Assembly: GCA_031431035.1 (NCBI GenBank)
Contig: JANPCR010000113.1
Span: 1 to 11,815 of the forward strand
Direction of reading: 5' to 3'
Length of the DNA: 11,815 bases
Origin: JANYCG01 sp031431035
GTDB lineage: Bacteria > Pseudomonadota > Gammaproteobacteria > Burkholderiales > Burkholderiaceae_C
Part shown: piece after piece, positions 1-8,900 of the stretch
Numbering within the stretch: the stretch's first letter is position 1
Layout: each line of letters opens with the position of its first letter
Position numbers and translations under genes: made by a program
Notes under the pieces: model-generated
Told to the model about the DNA's origin: nothing
Seen by the model: the letters and a program-made list of their open reading frames with translations, nothing else
Databases searched by the model: none

Positions 1-321
1 GGCGAATTGCTCAAAACACTGCTTGGCTTGCCAAATACCAGCCAGCAACAGCGCCAACGGCACACCCGAGACCAGCGCGCCTGCCACGCGGTGCCACGGC
101 TGCAGGGGCGCTTGCAATTTGCCAATGGGCAGATTGGCTTGACTTGCCAGCTCGGGCGCAGATTGGGTGGCCCAATAAATAACCAGGCTGATGGGGAGAA
201 AAATGATCAAGGCCTGGCACATTCGCAGCATGACACGGCTGGTTCTGCGAATGCGTTGCAAATGATCCGGGTTCGGGTTTTGGTTCGGGTTTGGCATCGA
301 GGCGGCAGGTTGTGCGGGCAT
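1..321 (-). CDS. DUF2975-like membrane protein, C-terminus cut by window edge
   Basis: Reading the minus strand from ATG at 321 gives 107 codons with no stop before the left edge, so the 3' part is missing. Visible: a polar Asn/Pro-rich N-terminus (NPNQNPNP at about residues 11-18), a basic RIRRTSR stretch (23-29), a first hydrophobic segment (about 34-52, ALIIFLPISLVIYW), a short extracytoplasmic loop with LPIGKLQAPL, then a second hydrophobic segment (about 79-97). The basic patch, helix, short loop and second helix match my memory of DUF2975 proteins, small four-helix inner-membrane proteins often paired with a small XRE-type regulator; any such partner would lie outside the window. An in-frame GTG at 360, directly after a TGA, is an alternative start. 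Neither start has a good ribosome binding site. Function unknown. The family call is from pattern memory only. Confidence 0.62.
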   Translation of the reverse strand, partial: MPAQPAASMPNPNQNPNPDHLQRIRRTSRVMLRMCQALIIFLPISLVIYWATQSAPELASQANLPIGKLQAPLQPWHRVAGALVSGVPLALLLAGIWQAKQCFEQFA

Positions 322-437
322 GGCGGTTCTGGATGATTTTGAAGGTGGTTTTTTGACCACTCAAAGCAAGCATCAGCTTGCGCTCGGAACTTCGGTTGGC
401 GTCCCGATGATAGGCTGAATTGCCGAAAATATTTAAT

Positions 438-472
438 TTGCAATAAATAATTATTGTTTTACAATAATTATT
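438..472 (+). promoter_or_regulatory. Candidate promoter overlapped by a perfect 27-bp palindrome
   Basis: Positions 446-472 form a perfect inverted repeat with 12-bp arms AATAATTATTGT and ACAATAATTATT around a TTT centre. Each arm contains the self-complementary 10-mer AATAATTATT (446-455 and 463-472), with centres 17 bp apart. A possible sigma70 promoter for the downstream lipoprotein overlaps it: TTGCAA (438-443), a 16-bp spacer, TACAAT (460-465). The site lies between two divergent genes, so it could be an operator acting on both. The binding protein is not identifiable. The all-A/T stem makes a terminator unlikely. Confidence 0.5.
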
Positions 473-509
473 GAAGCTGTCAATTCAACCTCCCAAAACT
501 CCCAAATCC

Positions 510-1127
510 ATGAAATTCCTAAAACTGTTTGATTTGAAGACTCCAGGCCTGGCACTGTGCTTGGCCGCTTGCTTGGCTGCTTGCTTGGCCCTAAGCGCCT
601 GCACAGGCGTGCCCTTGCGCTCAATCCCCAAACTGATGCAACTGGGCAAGGAAGTGTTCGAGGCCAATCCGGCTGAGTTCTCGGTCGCCTTGCAGGTCGA
701 TGCCCGGATGGTGCCGCCCCCTGGCACGGTGCCCCATCTGCAAATCAAAGTCACGCCCAAAGAGGCTGGCGCATTCGAGGTGATCGACAAAAAGCTGCCC
801 ATGCAACTGGCCGTGTCATCCACGGCCGCGCTGGGGCTTGACGCTCCCGCCAAAGACCGCCGCTGGTTGATTTACAGCCTGCCGCCGGCCACCCAAGGCG
901 AGCTCAAGCAGATTCAAGACTTCATGAGGGTGATGCGGGCAGGCCCGCAACCCAAAGTCAGCAGCGTGAGCCTAGGCGTGGAGCAAGAGTCGCTGGCCTC
1001 CAAAGACCCGGCGCTTGCCAACACCCGCTGGGAGACCTGGCTGCAAACCAATCGACGCGATGGTTTTTTTGAAGTCTGGTCAGGCACTCCGGCGCAGCTG
1101 CAAAAAATGGCGGGTGAGAAGCGCTAG
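510..1127 (+). CDS. Hypothetical lipoprotein
   Basis: A 205-residue protein whose N-terminus is a lipoprotein signal: MKFLKLF, a hydrophobic core, then the lipobox LSAC with the lipidated Cys at residue 31. The core holds a short tandem repeat (CLAACLAACLA). The mature part is about 175 residues, predicted to lie on the periplasmic side of a membrane, with no catalytic motif that I recognise. It has a beta-type stretch (FSVALQVDARMVPPPG, HLQIKVTP), a helical segment near ELKQIQDFMRVM, and ends in a basic tail. I chose ATG 510 because it gives a normal-length signal peptide; an in-frame TTG at 471 would add 13 residues and lies within the upstream palindrome. No clear Shine-Dalgarno sequence precedes either start. 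It converges on the amidase gene, 26 bp away. Function unknown. I am confident that it is a real gene and a lipoprotein. Confidence 0.75.
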   Translation: MKFLKLFDLKTPGLALCLAACLAACLALSACTGVPLRSIPKLMQLGKEVFEANPAEFSVALQVDARMVPPPGTVPHLQIKVTPKEAGAFEVIDKKLPMQLAVSSTAALGLDAPAKDRRWLIYSLPPATQGELKQIQDFMRVMRAGPQPKVSSVSLGVEQESLASKDPALANTRWETWLQTNRRDGFFEVWSGTPAQLQKMAGEKR

Positions 1128-1153
1128 AGATTGCGCAGCCGTTCAGCGCGTTC

Positions 1154-2776
1154 CTAAATCGATGGAGCTGGCACGGAGCCCAATACGCCTTCAATCGCCA
1201 AGCCAATCGCCACCAAATTGGCGTCGCTGCCCACGGGGCCGTCAATCTCCAGCCCCACAGGCAAGCCACTGCGCGTCATGCCTGCGGGCAGCGCCAAGCC
1301 GGGAATGCCTGCGTTGCTGCCTGGGTCCGTGTTGCGAATGAACGCGCCAAACTGCGCGTTGGGCCCACCCGGTTGCGCAACGCCGTTGATGGCTACCGCG
1401 CCTGAGAACGTTGGGTCAATGGCGACGGCGGGCAGAGGCGTGGTAGGGAACAAAATCGCCACCACGCTGTTTTGCGCAAAGTAGTCGGCGTACATTTTTT
1501 GCAATTGCGGGCGAAAAGTGCCCATGGCCGCGTCGTAGGCCGCTTTGGGAAAAGTTTTGGCCGCGCCAAACGCGCCCGCCACGTCGGGGCTTTTGATTTG
1601 CGCGGCCACCTGATCAATGGTGATGCCGCTGCCGCCCAAGGCCAGGTAGTTGGGCAAATCGACATAGGTTTCAAACAGGGCAATGGGAAATGAAATTTTG
1701 CCATTCAGGCCGCCAATGTCATTGAAATTGGCCTCTACAAACACCACGCCAGCCGCCTTCAGGCGCTCGACGGTTGCATCCAAAATACCGCGCAGCTCGG
1801 TGTCCAAATTCTCCCAAAAGTAAGCTCTGGGCAGCCCCACGCGCAGGCCGCGCAGGTTGGCGGGCGTGGGCTGTGGCGTGCCTGCCATGACCGAATCAAG
1901 CAGCGCCACATCGGCGACGGTGCGGCCCATGGCGCCCACGGTGTCGCGGGTGTAAGAGATAGGAATCGCCCCAGCGCCGCTGTAGCGCCGCCCGGCTCCA
2001 CCGTTCGCCACGCTGGGCCGCATGCCAACTGTGCCGCACAGGGCAGAGGGCACGCGGGTCGATCCACCCGTGTCTGTGCCCAAACCCGCAGGCGCAATGC
2101 GCGCCGCAATCCCCGCTGCTGTGCCGCCCGACGAGCCCCCTGGAATGCGGCTTGCGTCATAGGGGTTTTTGACAAAACCGGTGGCCGCATTGGTGCTGTT
2201 GATGCCAAAGGCCAATTCATGCAAATTGGTTTTGGCCAACACAATCGCTCCCGCGTCCAGCAGGGCTTGCAAAGTGGGCGCATTGGCTTTGGGACGGTGG
2301 TTTTTAAGCGCTGGGGTGCCGCCGCTGGTGGGCAAGTCTTGGGTGTCAATATTGTCTTTGACCAAAATCGGCAAACCCGCCAAAGCGGGCAGGGCCTGGC
2401 CGTTTTGGCGGCGCTGGTCTACAGCTCGGGCGGCGGCCAGCGCGCCGGCTTCGTTCAGGGTGATGATCGCGTTCAGCCCAGTCATTTGCTTGGCGCGGGC
2501 CAGCAAAGTGCTGACATAGGTTTCAGCGCTCAGGCGGCCTGAGCGAATGGCCGCCACGGCTTCGGTTGCTGTTAGTGCCAACTGCGCTGATGTCGAAAAG
2601 GCGGCTGGCGCACTGGCGCAACTGCTCAATGCCAGAGGGGCCGCTAGGGGTACGGCCAGCGCCGCCATGACGGTTTGAATGGCGCTGCGGCGGGTTGGGT
2701 CGGGGTAGCACGGTATCGGGCTGGACGGCGCTGCTTGGGGCCTAGCGGTGCGGGCACGGCGCTGATTGGAAGTCAT
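1154..2776 (-). CDS. Amidase-signature family hydrolase, exported lipoprotein
   Basis: A full-length 540-residue amidase-signature enzyme, the family of GatA, fatty-acid amide hydrolase and malonamidase; these hydrolyse carboxamides with a Ser-cisSer-Lys triad. The triad is visible: Lys140 in LPILVKDNID, cis-Ser215 in IPGGSSGG and nucleophile Ser239 in GTDTGGSTRVPS. The spacings (99 and 24 residues) equal those I recall for GatA and FAAH, so it should be active. The N-terminus has TRRSAIQ (28-34), a hydrophobic stretch and LSSC (Cys53), suggesting Tat export followed by lipidation, so it probably acts outside the cytoplasm and is not the tRNA amidotransferase subunit. Start ATG 2776 is supported by AGGAG six bases upstream; longer in-frame readings would run into the regulator's control region. 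The substrate cannot be told from sequence. It is transcribed divergently from a LuxR-type regulator that may control it. Confidence 0.9.
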   Translation of the reverse strand: MTSNQRRARTARPQAAPSSPIPCYPDPTRRSAIQTVMAALAVPLAAPLALSSCASAPAAFSTSAQLALTATEAVAAIRSGRLSAETYVSTLLARAKQMTGLNAIITLNEAGALAAARAVDQRRQNGQALPALAGLPILVKDNIDTQDLPTSGGTPALKNHRPKANAPTLQALLDAGAIVLAKTNLHELAFGINSTNAATGFVKNPYDASRIPGGSSGGTAAGIAARIAPAGLGTDTGGSTRVPSALCGTVGMRPSVANGGAGRRYSGAGAIPISYTRDTVGAMGRTVADVALLDSVMAGTPQPTPANLRGLRVGLPRAYFWENLDTELRGILDATVERLKAAGVVFVEANFNDIGGLNGKISFPIALFETYVDLPNYLALGGSGITIDQVAAQIKSPDVAGAFGAAKTFPKAAYDAAMGTFRPQLQKMYADYFAQNSVVAILFPTTPLPAVAIDPTFSGAVAINGVAQPGGPNAQFGAFIRNTDPGSNAGIPGLALPAGMTRSGLPVGLEIDGPVGSDANLVAIGLAIEGVLGSVPAPSI

Positions 2777-2782
2777 GGCAAT

Positions 2783-2787
2783 CTCCT
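2783..2787 (-). promoter_or_regulatory. Ribosome binding site of the amidase gene
   Basis: The minus strand reads AGGAG, six bases before ATG 2776. This decides the start: the open frame continues upstream to 2896 but those codons lie in the divergent control region. It is the clearest Shine-Dalgarno sequence in the window. Confidence 0.75.
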
Positions 2788-2828
2788 GTAAGTTGAACTT
2801 CAGGATAGTGGGCCTTGCGGCCGAGCGC

Positions 2829-2877
2829 ATCGCTAAAAATAGCGATACAAAAACAGATTGCTTTGCCCCGCGCAATC
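2829..2877. promoter_or_regulatory. Two dyad symmetries in the amidase/regulator divergent control region
   Basis: Dyad 1 is ATCGCTA (2829-2835), AAAA, TAGCGAT (2840-2846), an 18-bp perfect inverted repeat. Dyad 2 is GATTGC (2856-2861), a 10-base centre, GCAATC (2872-2877). They sit between the amidase start (2776, minus) and the likely regulator start (2940, plus). LuxR-type proteins bind dyads of about 18-20 bp as dimers, so dyad 1 is a reasonable operator candidate for the neighbouring regulator. No convincing -35/-10 pair could be placed for either gene. Binding is inferred only. Confidence 0.4.
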
Positions 2878-2939
2878 CCCCAAAATCATCGGCCAAGCAA
2901 GTTTTTACCGATGTGACCTACCGCGCCACCGCCACCGAC

Positions 2940-4049
2940 ATGCAACAGCTTCTCGGCATTGTCGACAAGCTGGGCCGCAGCTCGGACTCCAGGCCGCTGC
3001 GCCAGTCTGTCGCGGACGATCTGTTGGCCTTGACCCATGCCGACATGCTGGCATCGTTCGCGTGGAACGAACCCTTGCAGCAGTTTGAAGACGTGGCATT
3101 TGTCAACATGCAGCCCAGCAACTTGGCGCGCTATCAGCAGCATTTTCAGTACTGCGACCCCATCACCTCGCAGTTGCAATTGCGTCGCTCGGCTACGCTG
3201 GTGAATTCCGTCATGGCGCAGGCTGATTTGGAAAAAACCGAGTTTTACAACGACTTTTTGAAGGTCGATGGGCTGAAATGGGGTATCAATCTTTACGCCT
3301 ATGACGGCGATCTGAACGTGGGGGATTTGCGCATTTGGCGGGGTGCCTCGCGCCCTGCGTTTGGAGACAGAGAGGTGGCGTTGCTGGACTTGCTCAAACC
3401 GCACTTCACCAACGCCTTGGTCAACGCCCGTAGCTTGACCGCACTGCGCAGCAAAGTGTCAGGCTGGCATGACCTGTGGGAGCACCACCCCAACGCCTGC
3501 TTTGTGTGGCAAGGCGGTCACCCCGCGAACCCTGGGTTTGGCAACCTGCCGATTCATCTGAACGAGGCTGCGAGAGGCGTTGAGGCTGGGCTGTCGCCAC
3601 ATGGCCAAATCGGGTTGCGCCAAAAAATGCGGGGCATGATGCAGACGATGCAATCGGCGCCAATAACGGGGTTGGCGGCTTGCCGCGATACCACTCCCAA
3701 CTGGTCTGACGGAAAAACCGAGTTCAGACTGTCAGTTTTGCGCCCTGACGACCCCGCATCGACCCTGTGCATGGTGCAGATCAACCCCCGCCCCAAGTTG
3801 GTGATTGACCGCCACTGGATTCTGCTGCGCTTTGCGCTCACCCCCAAAGAAGCTGACATGTGCCTGTGGATCATGCGGGGCCTGAGCGACCAGGCGATTG
3901 CCAGCACCACGAAGTTGAGCATTTGGACGGTGCGCGCCCACGTGAAAAGTATCTTCTCGAAAATGCAGGTCAGCGCCCGCAGCGAGTTGACGCACCAAAT
4001 CACCAGCGCGATTGCAGAAATTCATGTGGACGAGGGGCGAGAACGCTGA
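2940..4049 (+). CDS. LuxR-type helix-turn-helix transcriptional regulator
   Basis: From ATG 2940 the protein has 369 residues. The last 70 hold a typical LuxR/GerE DNA-binding domain (about residues 300-352): LTPKEADMCLWIMRGLSDQAIA, then the recognition helix region LSIWTVRAHVKSIFSKM, including the conserved TVRAHVKSI pattern. The N-terminal 300 residues probably form a sensory domain: YCDPIT, then TEFYNDFL, a glycine-rich GINLYAYDGD, and F-GDREVALLDLLKPH before a helical linker. This layout recurs in proteobacterial LuxR regulators with a GAF-like input domain. I do not see a receiver domain or the autoinducer-binding domain of quorum sensing, so the signal is unknown. The start is uncertain: GTG 2913 and ATG 2775 are in frame and none has a good ribosome binding site, but ATG 2775 would overlap the amidase start and absorb the dyads. 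Divergent to the amidase, its likeliest target. Confidence 0.82.
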   Translation: MQQLLGIVDKLGRSSDSRPLRQSVADDLLALTHADMLASFAWNEPLQQFEDVAFVNMQPSNLARYQQHFQYCDPITSQLQLRRSATLVNSVMAQADLEKTEFYNDFLKVDGLKWGINLYAYDGDLNVGDLRIWRGASRPAFGDREVALLDLLKPHFTNALVNARSLTALRSKVSGWHDLWEHHPNACFVWQGGHPANPGFGNLPIHLNEAARGVEAGLSPHGQIGLRQKMRGMMQTMQSAPITGLAACRDTTPNWSDGKTEFRLSVLRPDDPASTLCMVQINPRPKLVIDRHWILLRFALTPKEADMCLWIMRGLSDQAIASTTKLSIWTVRAHVKSIFSKMQVSARSELTHQITSAIAEIHVDEGRER

Positions 4050-4103
4050 CTTGCCAGACCGACCCAAACTGAGCCAACCTGAGCCCAATTGATCTGACGT
4101 AGA
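4050..4103. other. Convergent gap between regulator and transporter genes
   Basis: The two genes end 54 bp apart facing each other. The gap contains a short direct repeat (CTGAGCC twice, around 4068-4085), but no GC-rich hairpin followed by a T-run on either strand, so no intrinsic terminator is called. Confidence 0.4.
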
Positions 4104-5870
4104 TTAAGCGCCCGCATCAGCCGCAGGCACCATCTCACGCCAACTGTGCCGCGACATGTGCAACAGCAAGGCGCTAGCCACCAGGGCGATCACTACCAAG
4201 CCAACTTGCGCGCTCAGGTTGAAAATCTCCACTGGCACGATGCCCGATAACCAGCCAGAAAGCGTGTCCAGGTGGTAGCGCAGGTACATCAGCATCAGCA
4301 AAAGCGCAAGCCAGGGCCGTAAGCGTGCCGCCCAACCGCCCGATTTCTCCAACACCGCGTGCCCTGCCAACAAGAACAGCGCGGCGGCGACAAAAATTAG
4401 CGTGAAAATCGTGCCCATGATGGGTTGTGCGGCGCCAAAAGCATCGCTGTAGCGGCTGTAGGGCCACCATGCCAAACACAGCAAACCCAGCGCCAGCGCC
4501 ATGCCGCGCGCCCGCCTGGGGGCCAGTTGGTCGGCAAAATTGGCGGCGTTGGCTTCCATGCGTTTGAGCCAGGGCAGGCAGAGAAGGCAAATTAAACCCG
4601 TCACGCCGTCGATAGCCAGTGTCACGGGGTAGCCCCAGGCTTCAACGGCAATGCCCTGCCAGGTGGCGGCAAAGGCAATGGCCAGATTCATCATGGCCAT
4701 GTAGGCGGTGAACTGGGTGGCGGCCACTTTGGGGTTGGTCACGTCCATCATGATGGCGGTGCGGGTGCCGTACATCAGGCCTTGAAAAACTGCGTAGGTC
4801 AGGGTGGCAATCCACAGCGCGGTGACCAGTTGTGGCGGCACAGCAGGGCGATTGGGCATGGTGGGGCTCACGGGCATGACCCAGCCGTAGCGGCTGACTT
4901 CCATCATTAAGTAAAACACGGGCAGGCTCATGAGCAGCATGTAAATGGCCAAGGTTTTCCTGCGGCCAAAACGGTCTGACCAATGGCCGCCCAAAATACA
5001 AAATGCGGCACCCAACAGCCCTGACCAAACCCCCATGACGGCGACTTGGTCGTCGTCCAGTCCCAATTCGACGGCCAGGTTGGACTGCAAAGTCAACGCC
5101 AGACTCATGGCCCCTGCAGGCAACAGCGAAAACCAGACGCCCGAAAACGCGCCTGGGCTGCCTAAAAACGAGCGAAATGAGTTGATGGAAAACGTGCGCA
5201 TTTCGCGCCCTGCCTGCGCCATGCGCGAGCCTTGTGCCGCGGCTGCCGCTAACTGCCGCGCGACATCTGGCGCTTCTTTCATGGGCACCACCACAAATAC
5301 GGTGACCGCCAAAATGCAAAGTGTCACGAAATAAAACGTGGGCTGGAAACCCGTGGCCGAGCTTAAAAACAGCACGCCGCTGCCACCAATCATGGTGCCA
5401 ATGGTGGCCCCGGCAAACATCATGCCGTTGGCCAGGCCGCGCTCTTGGTCGTGTAGGGTGTTGACGGCCAGTGCGTCAATGGCCACGTCTTGCATGGCCG
5501 CAAAGGTGTTGTGCACCAGCAAGATGACGGTGAACAGCCCTAACTGCTGCGGCAAGTCCAGCAAAACGGTGGACAGCAAGGTTGCCGCCATCAAGAGTTG
5601 GGTGATCAAAATCCAGCCGCGCCGGTGGCCAAAGCGCTTTGACGCAAACACGTCAATCACCGGGCCAAACATCCACTTGAACGCCCAAGGCAGGTAAAAA
5701 GACGCCACAAAAGCGCCAATTTCAGCCGGGCCCACGTCCAGCCTGCGCAACTGGGTGGCCACCGCCGTGGCGGCAAAACCCAAGGGAATGCCCTCGGTCA
5801 CGTAAAGCAAAAAGAAGGCGACCAAGCGGCCACGTGACGTGACCAGCAGGTTGGGCAGGCGCAGCTTCAC
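4104..5870 (-). CDS. MFS transporter of the PAT/AmpG-like group
   Basis: A 588-residue polytopic membrane protein. Its first half carries the hallmarks of the peptide/acetyl-CoA transporter branch of the MFS (AmpG, SLC33-like): YVTEGIPLGF (23-32), VGPAEIGAFVASFYLPWAFKW with FGPVIDVF (46-75), and AMQDVAIDALAVNTL followed by ERGLANGMMFAG (125-154). A DRFGRRKT loop (299-306) is the MFS motif A copy in the second half. About 14 hydrophobic segments are visible; the last ones, after residue 470, lie beyond the usual 12, as in AmpG, which imports muropeptides. Substrate not determinable; peptides or wall fragments are plausible. Start is GTG 5870, the only start codon in the frame before the upstream gene's stop, without a clear ribosome binding site. 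It lies 99 bp downstream of the metalloprotease gene on the same strand, so co-transcription is likely. Confidence 0.83.
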   Translation of the reverse strand: MKLRLPNLLVTSRGRLVAFFLLYVTEGIPLGFAATAVATQLRRLDVGPAEIGAFVASFYLPWAFKWMFGPVIDVFASKRFGHRRGWILITQLLMAATLLSTVLLDLPQQLGLFTVILLVHNTFAAMQDVAIDALAVNTLHDQERGLANGMMFAGATIGTMIGGSGVLFLSSATGFQPTFYFVTLCILAVTVFVVVPMKEAPDVARQLAAAAAQGSRMAQAGREMRTFSINSFRSFLGSPGAFSGVWFSLLPAGAMSLALTLQSNLAVELGLDDDQVAVMGVWSGLLGAAFCILGGHWSDRFGRRKTLAIYMLLMSLPVFYLMMEVSRYGWVMPVSPTMPNRPAVPPQLVTALWIATLTYAVFQGLMYGTRTAIMMDVTNPKVAATQFTAYMAMMNLAIAFAATWQGIAVEAWGYPVTLAIDGVTGLICLLCLPWLKRMEANAANFADQLAPRRARGMALALGLLCLAWWPYSRYSDAFGAAQPIMGTIFTLIFVAAALFLLAGHAVLEKSGGWAARLRPWLALLLMLMYLRYHLDTLSGWLSGIVPVEIFNLSAQVGLVVIALVASALLLHMSRHSWREMVPAADAGA

Positions 5871-5872
5871 TA

Positions 5873-5969
5873 GGAGATGCAGGCTAGAGGGTGGGCTAAG
5901 CGGGCGGCCATGGGACTGAGAAAGCGGCTGGCCATAGAGCAGTCTAAAGCGCAGCCACTGCTCGATCGA
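5873..5969 (-). other. Intergenic spacer between metalloprotease and transporter
   Basis: A spacer of just under 100 bp. It is free of stops in the frame shared by the two genes, so only the TAA at 5970-5972 separates the reading frames, but it contains no start codon in that frame. A weak GGCCA...TGGCC inverted repeat (near 5906-5934) is present. No terminator or clear promoter is seen, consistent with read-through transcription. Confidence 0.4.
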
Positions 5970-8900
5970 TTAGCTGCGTTGCATGGTGGCGCGCAGGGAC
6001 TCGGTCAGAATTCCTAAGCTTTCTGCCAAATGGGCTTGGGTTTCGATGGACTGGCCCGCCTTGGCGCTGCCAGACTTGGCCACCGCGCCGCGCAAATCGG
6101 CTTGCAATTTGGTGGCGTGCAGGCGTGCCAGACTCAGGGCGTCGGCAGGCATGCCGGGTGCGCCACGGGTCAGGGCGGTCTGCAAGCGGCGCAGGTGCTC
6201 GCGCTGCAAGTTGCGGCGCAGGCCGTCAATGTCGCTGCCTGTTTTAAGCTCGCTCCAGATGCTGGACTGCAAAGTGGCATACACCTCGTTCAAAGAGATC
6301 ATGCCTTTACGCTCGGCAGGCTCCAGGTAATTGGGCAGGTCCAGCAGGCGCTGCGCGGTGCCGCCCGACAGCAGGCGATCCATGGCGGTGGTTTGCGCAC
6401 GCAACACGGTGCCGCGCACGTTGGCCGGGCCTTGGCGCTCCCACTCGTTGAAGTCGCCGCTCAGGTTGGCCAAAAACTTGGGGTCAAAGCGAAAGCTGTC
6501 GGCGCTGAACAGGCTGGTGGCCAAAAACTGCAAGGCCTCGCGCTGCTTGGCAGGCTCGACCGGTTTGAAGTTGGGGCGGCCTGTGCGGCTGCCTGGCAGG
6601 TCACGCACGGTGTGCATGCCGCCCACGTACTTGCCCACCAGTTCAGAGGCGGTTTGCACTTGCCTGAAGCCCGCCATCAAAATACGGCGCTGGCGCAACG
6701 GGTCATCGCCTGGCTGGGCACCACGGGCTTGCACCCGCGCCCACAATTCTTGCGACAGCTTCAGACGCTTTTTGTAATAGGCCAGCGGGTCGTCACCCAG
6801 GTCAAAGCGGTTGGCCAGCGGGTCAATGCCTTCATTGCCACCAAAGCCGCCCGCGTCCGCGTCGTCGGCATAGGCCAGTTTGGGGTCGGTGCTGCGGTCG
6901 GCAATTTTGCCCAGCTCGGCGGCTTCTGTGGCGGCATCGAGCGGTTTGTAGGCGTATTCAATCGCCCAGTAGTCGTAAGCGCCCAGTTTGCGGCCATTCA
7001 CGCTGCCTTGGCGTTCGCCCTCAACGGCGACGTTGTAAGCGTTGTAGTCCATGACCGAACCCGACAAGCCGTTGGCTTCGGTGTAGGCCTTATCTTGCAA
7101 CTGGGCGCGGGTGATGGTGGTGGACGCTTTGAAGTTGTGCTTCAGGCCCAGTGTGTGACCGACCTCGTGCATGATGGTGTCGGTGATGACGCCCATGACA
7201 AAGGCTTCGGCTTCAGGGCTGTCTGGCGCAATATCGCCACGGGCTTCCAGCACGTCCATGGCAAAGTCCATTTCACCGGCAATGTCTTGGGCGTAGCTGC
7301 AACTGGCGTCATGGGCGGCACCCCCCATGCTGCCGCGAGACTTCCAGCCCTGGCTCAATTGCGTCAGGCGCTGGTTGGCGGTCATGCCAACGTCTTCCAC
7401 AATGAAGCGGCGCGAGCCGCGTGCAAACACGTCGCTCATGGCGATGTCGGCGTCCAGGATTTCACCGGTGCGCGGGTCAGTGTGGCTGGGGCCACGGGCA
7501 AAGCCCACGTCGGCACCGACAAACCAGCGAATCGACGCGTGCGTGGCGTCCATGTTGTCCCAATCGGCGTCGTCGGGCTGCTGTTTGGCCAGCACTGCGT
7601 TTTTGAAGCCGATTTTCTCGAAGGCTTTGTTCCACTCGACGATGCCCGCTTCGACCGCAGGGCGGTACTTGGGCGGAATGTTTTTGTCCATCCAGTAAAC
7701 GATGGGTTTGACGGGCTCAGACAGGGCTGCTGCCGGGTCTTTTTTCTCAAGCCGCCAACGGGTCACGTAATGCACGCGGGTGTTGGGCTTTTGGTCGCTG
7801 GTGAGGTCGTTGAACGACTCGGTGAAATGGCCCAGGCGCGCGTCTGACAGGCGCGGTGCCATGGGTGTTTCTGGCAGGGCCGCGAAGTTGTAGACGAAGC
7901 TGACAAAAAAGCTGCGCGGGTCGGCCGTGGCCGTAGGCGGTGATGTGGCGGGAATGGGCGACGGTGTTATGGGCGGCGCGGGAATGCGCGGCGTTGCGTA
8001 TAGCACCCGGGTTGTCAGGGTACTCAAGCCGGGCTCGGTGCGGGTCGCTTCAAAGTACGAGTTGGCTCGGTCCAGCGCGTAGGGAAGGCGAAATGCCGAT
8101 TCAATTTGGGTGGAATAGCCTGAAATGTCAGACATTAAAAAACTGGCATCGACCAAAACGCCTTTGCTGGTCGGGTGCTCGGCGCTGGCCACGGGCATGC
8201 CCGCCAGCAAACTGGGTGAAAAGGCCTGCGACACCGCCAGTTTGGACGCGCCTTCGCCCCTGAATTTGGTGTTCAGTGCGATCAATTGCACCTGGTTGCC
8301 AATGCGCCGCCATTCGACCATAGCGTCGTTCTGCATCAGGCTGGCGTACAGCCCGCGCTCGCCCACCGAGCTTGCGACGTTGATGGTGAAGAAAAACGGT
8401 TTGTTGAAGGCCGCTTTGGGGATTTCCAGCCAGACTTTTTCGTCTTTGCGCCAAATGGGGAACAAGCCCGCCTGCACTTTGGCGTCTTTGATGATCTCGG
8501 CAAAAGGCTTGGGTGCTGTGGGATCGACCGGCGGGCGGGCGGCGCTGGCTGCGGCACCGGGCGCACTGGCAACAGCGGCGGGGGCTGATGCGCCCGCTTG
8601 CGGGGCGGGTGGGGGCGAGGTCGGGTCGGCAGGTTTGGCGGCTGAGTTGGCAGCGGCGACGGATGCTGCATTCGAAAAGGGCGTCGGCGTCGGCGTTGTC
8701 GGGGCGGGCGCTGGTGTGGCTGTGGCCGCTGGCGTTGCCGGCGCAGCGCCATACGCAGGCATAGACCCGGCTTGCGGGCGAATGTCCATACCGGCGCAGG
8801 CGGCCAGCAAAGTGACGCTGGTGCAAATCAGCGCGATTTGCGACAACTGGATTGTGGGCGCGGGCTGCGTCGATGGGGCCGATTCGGTTGACTGGACGAA

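Noticed and set aside
11..373. A 120-codon minus-strand open frame and an overlapping 109-codon plus-strand frame at the left edge
   Set aside because: The frame beginning at ATG 321 gives a basic patch and two clear membrane helices, while the others give Arg/His/Gln-rich peptides with no structure.
2940..4049. Quorum-sensing LuxR with an autoinducer-binding domain
   Set aside because: The N-terminal part lacks the Trp/Tyr/Asp pattern of that domain and no synthase gene is nearby; only the DNA-binding domain is shared.
6030..7847. A 605-codon open frame on the plus strand opposite the metalloprotease
   Set aside because: It is antisense to a gene with a full zinc-protease motif; its Ala/Gly/Val/His-rich product has no recognisable domain and it is explained by high-GC codon bias on the other strand.
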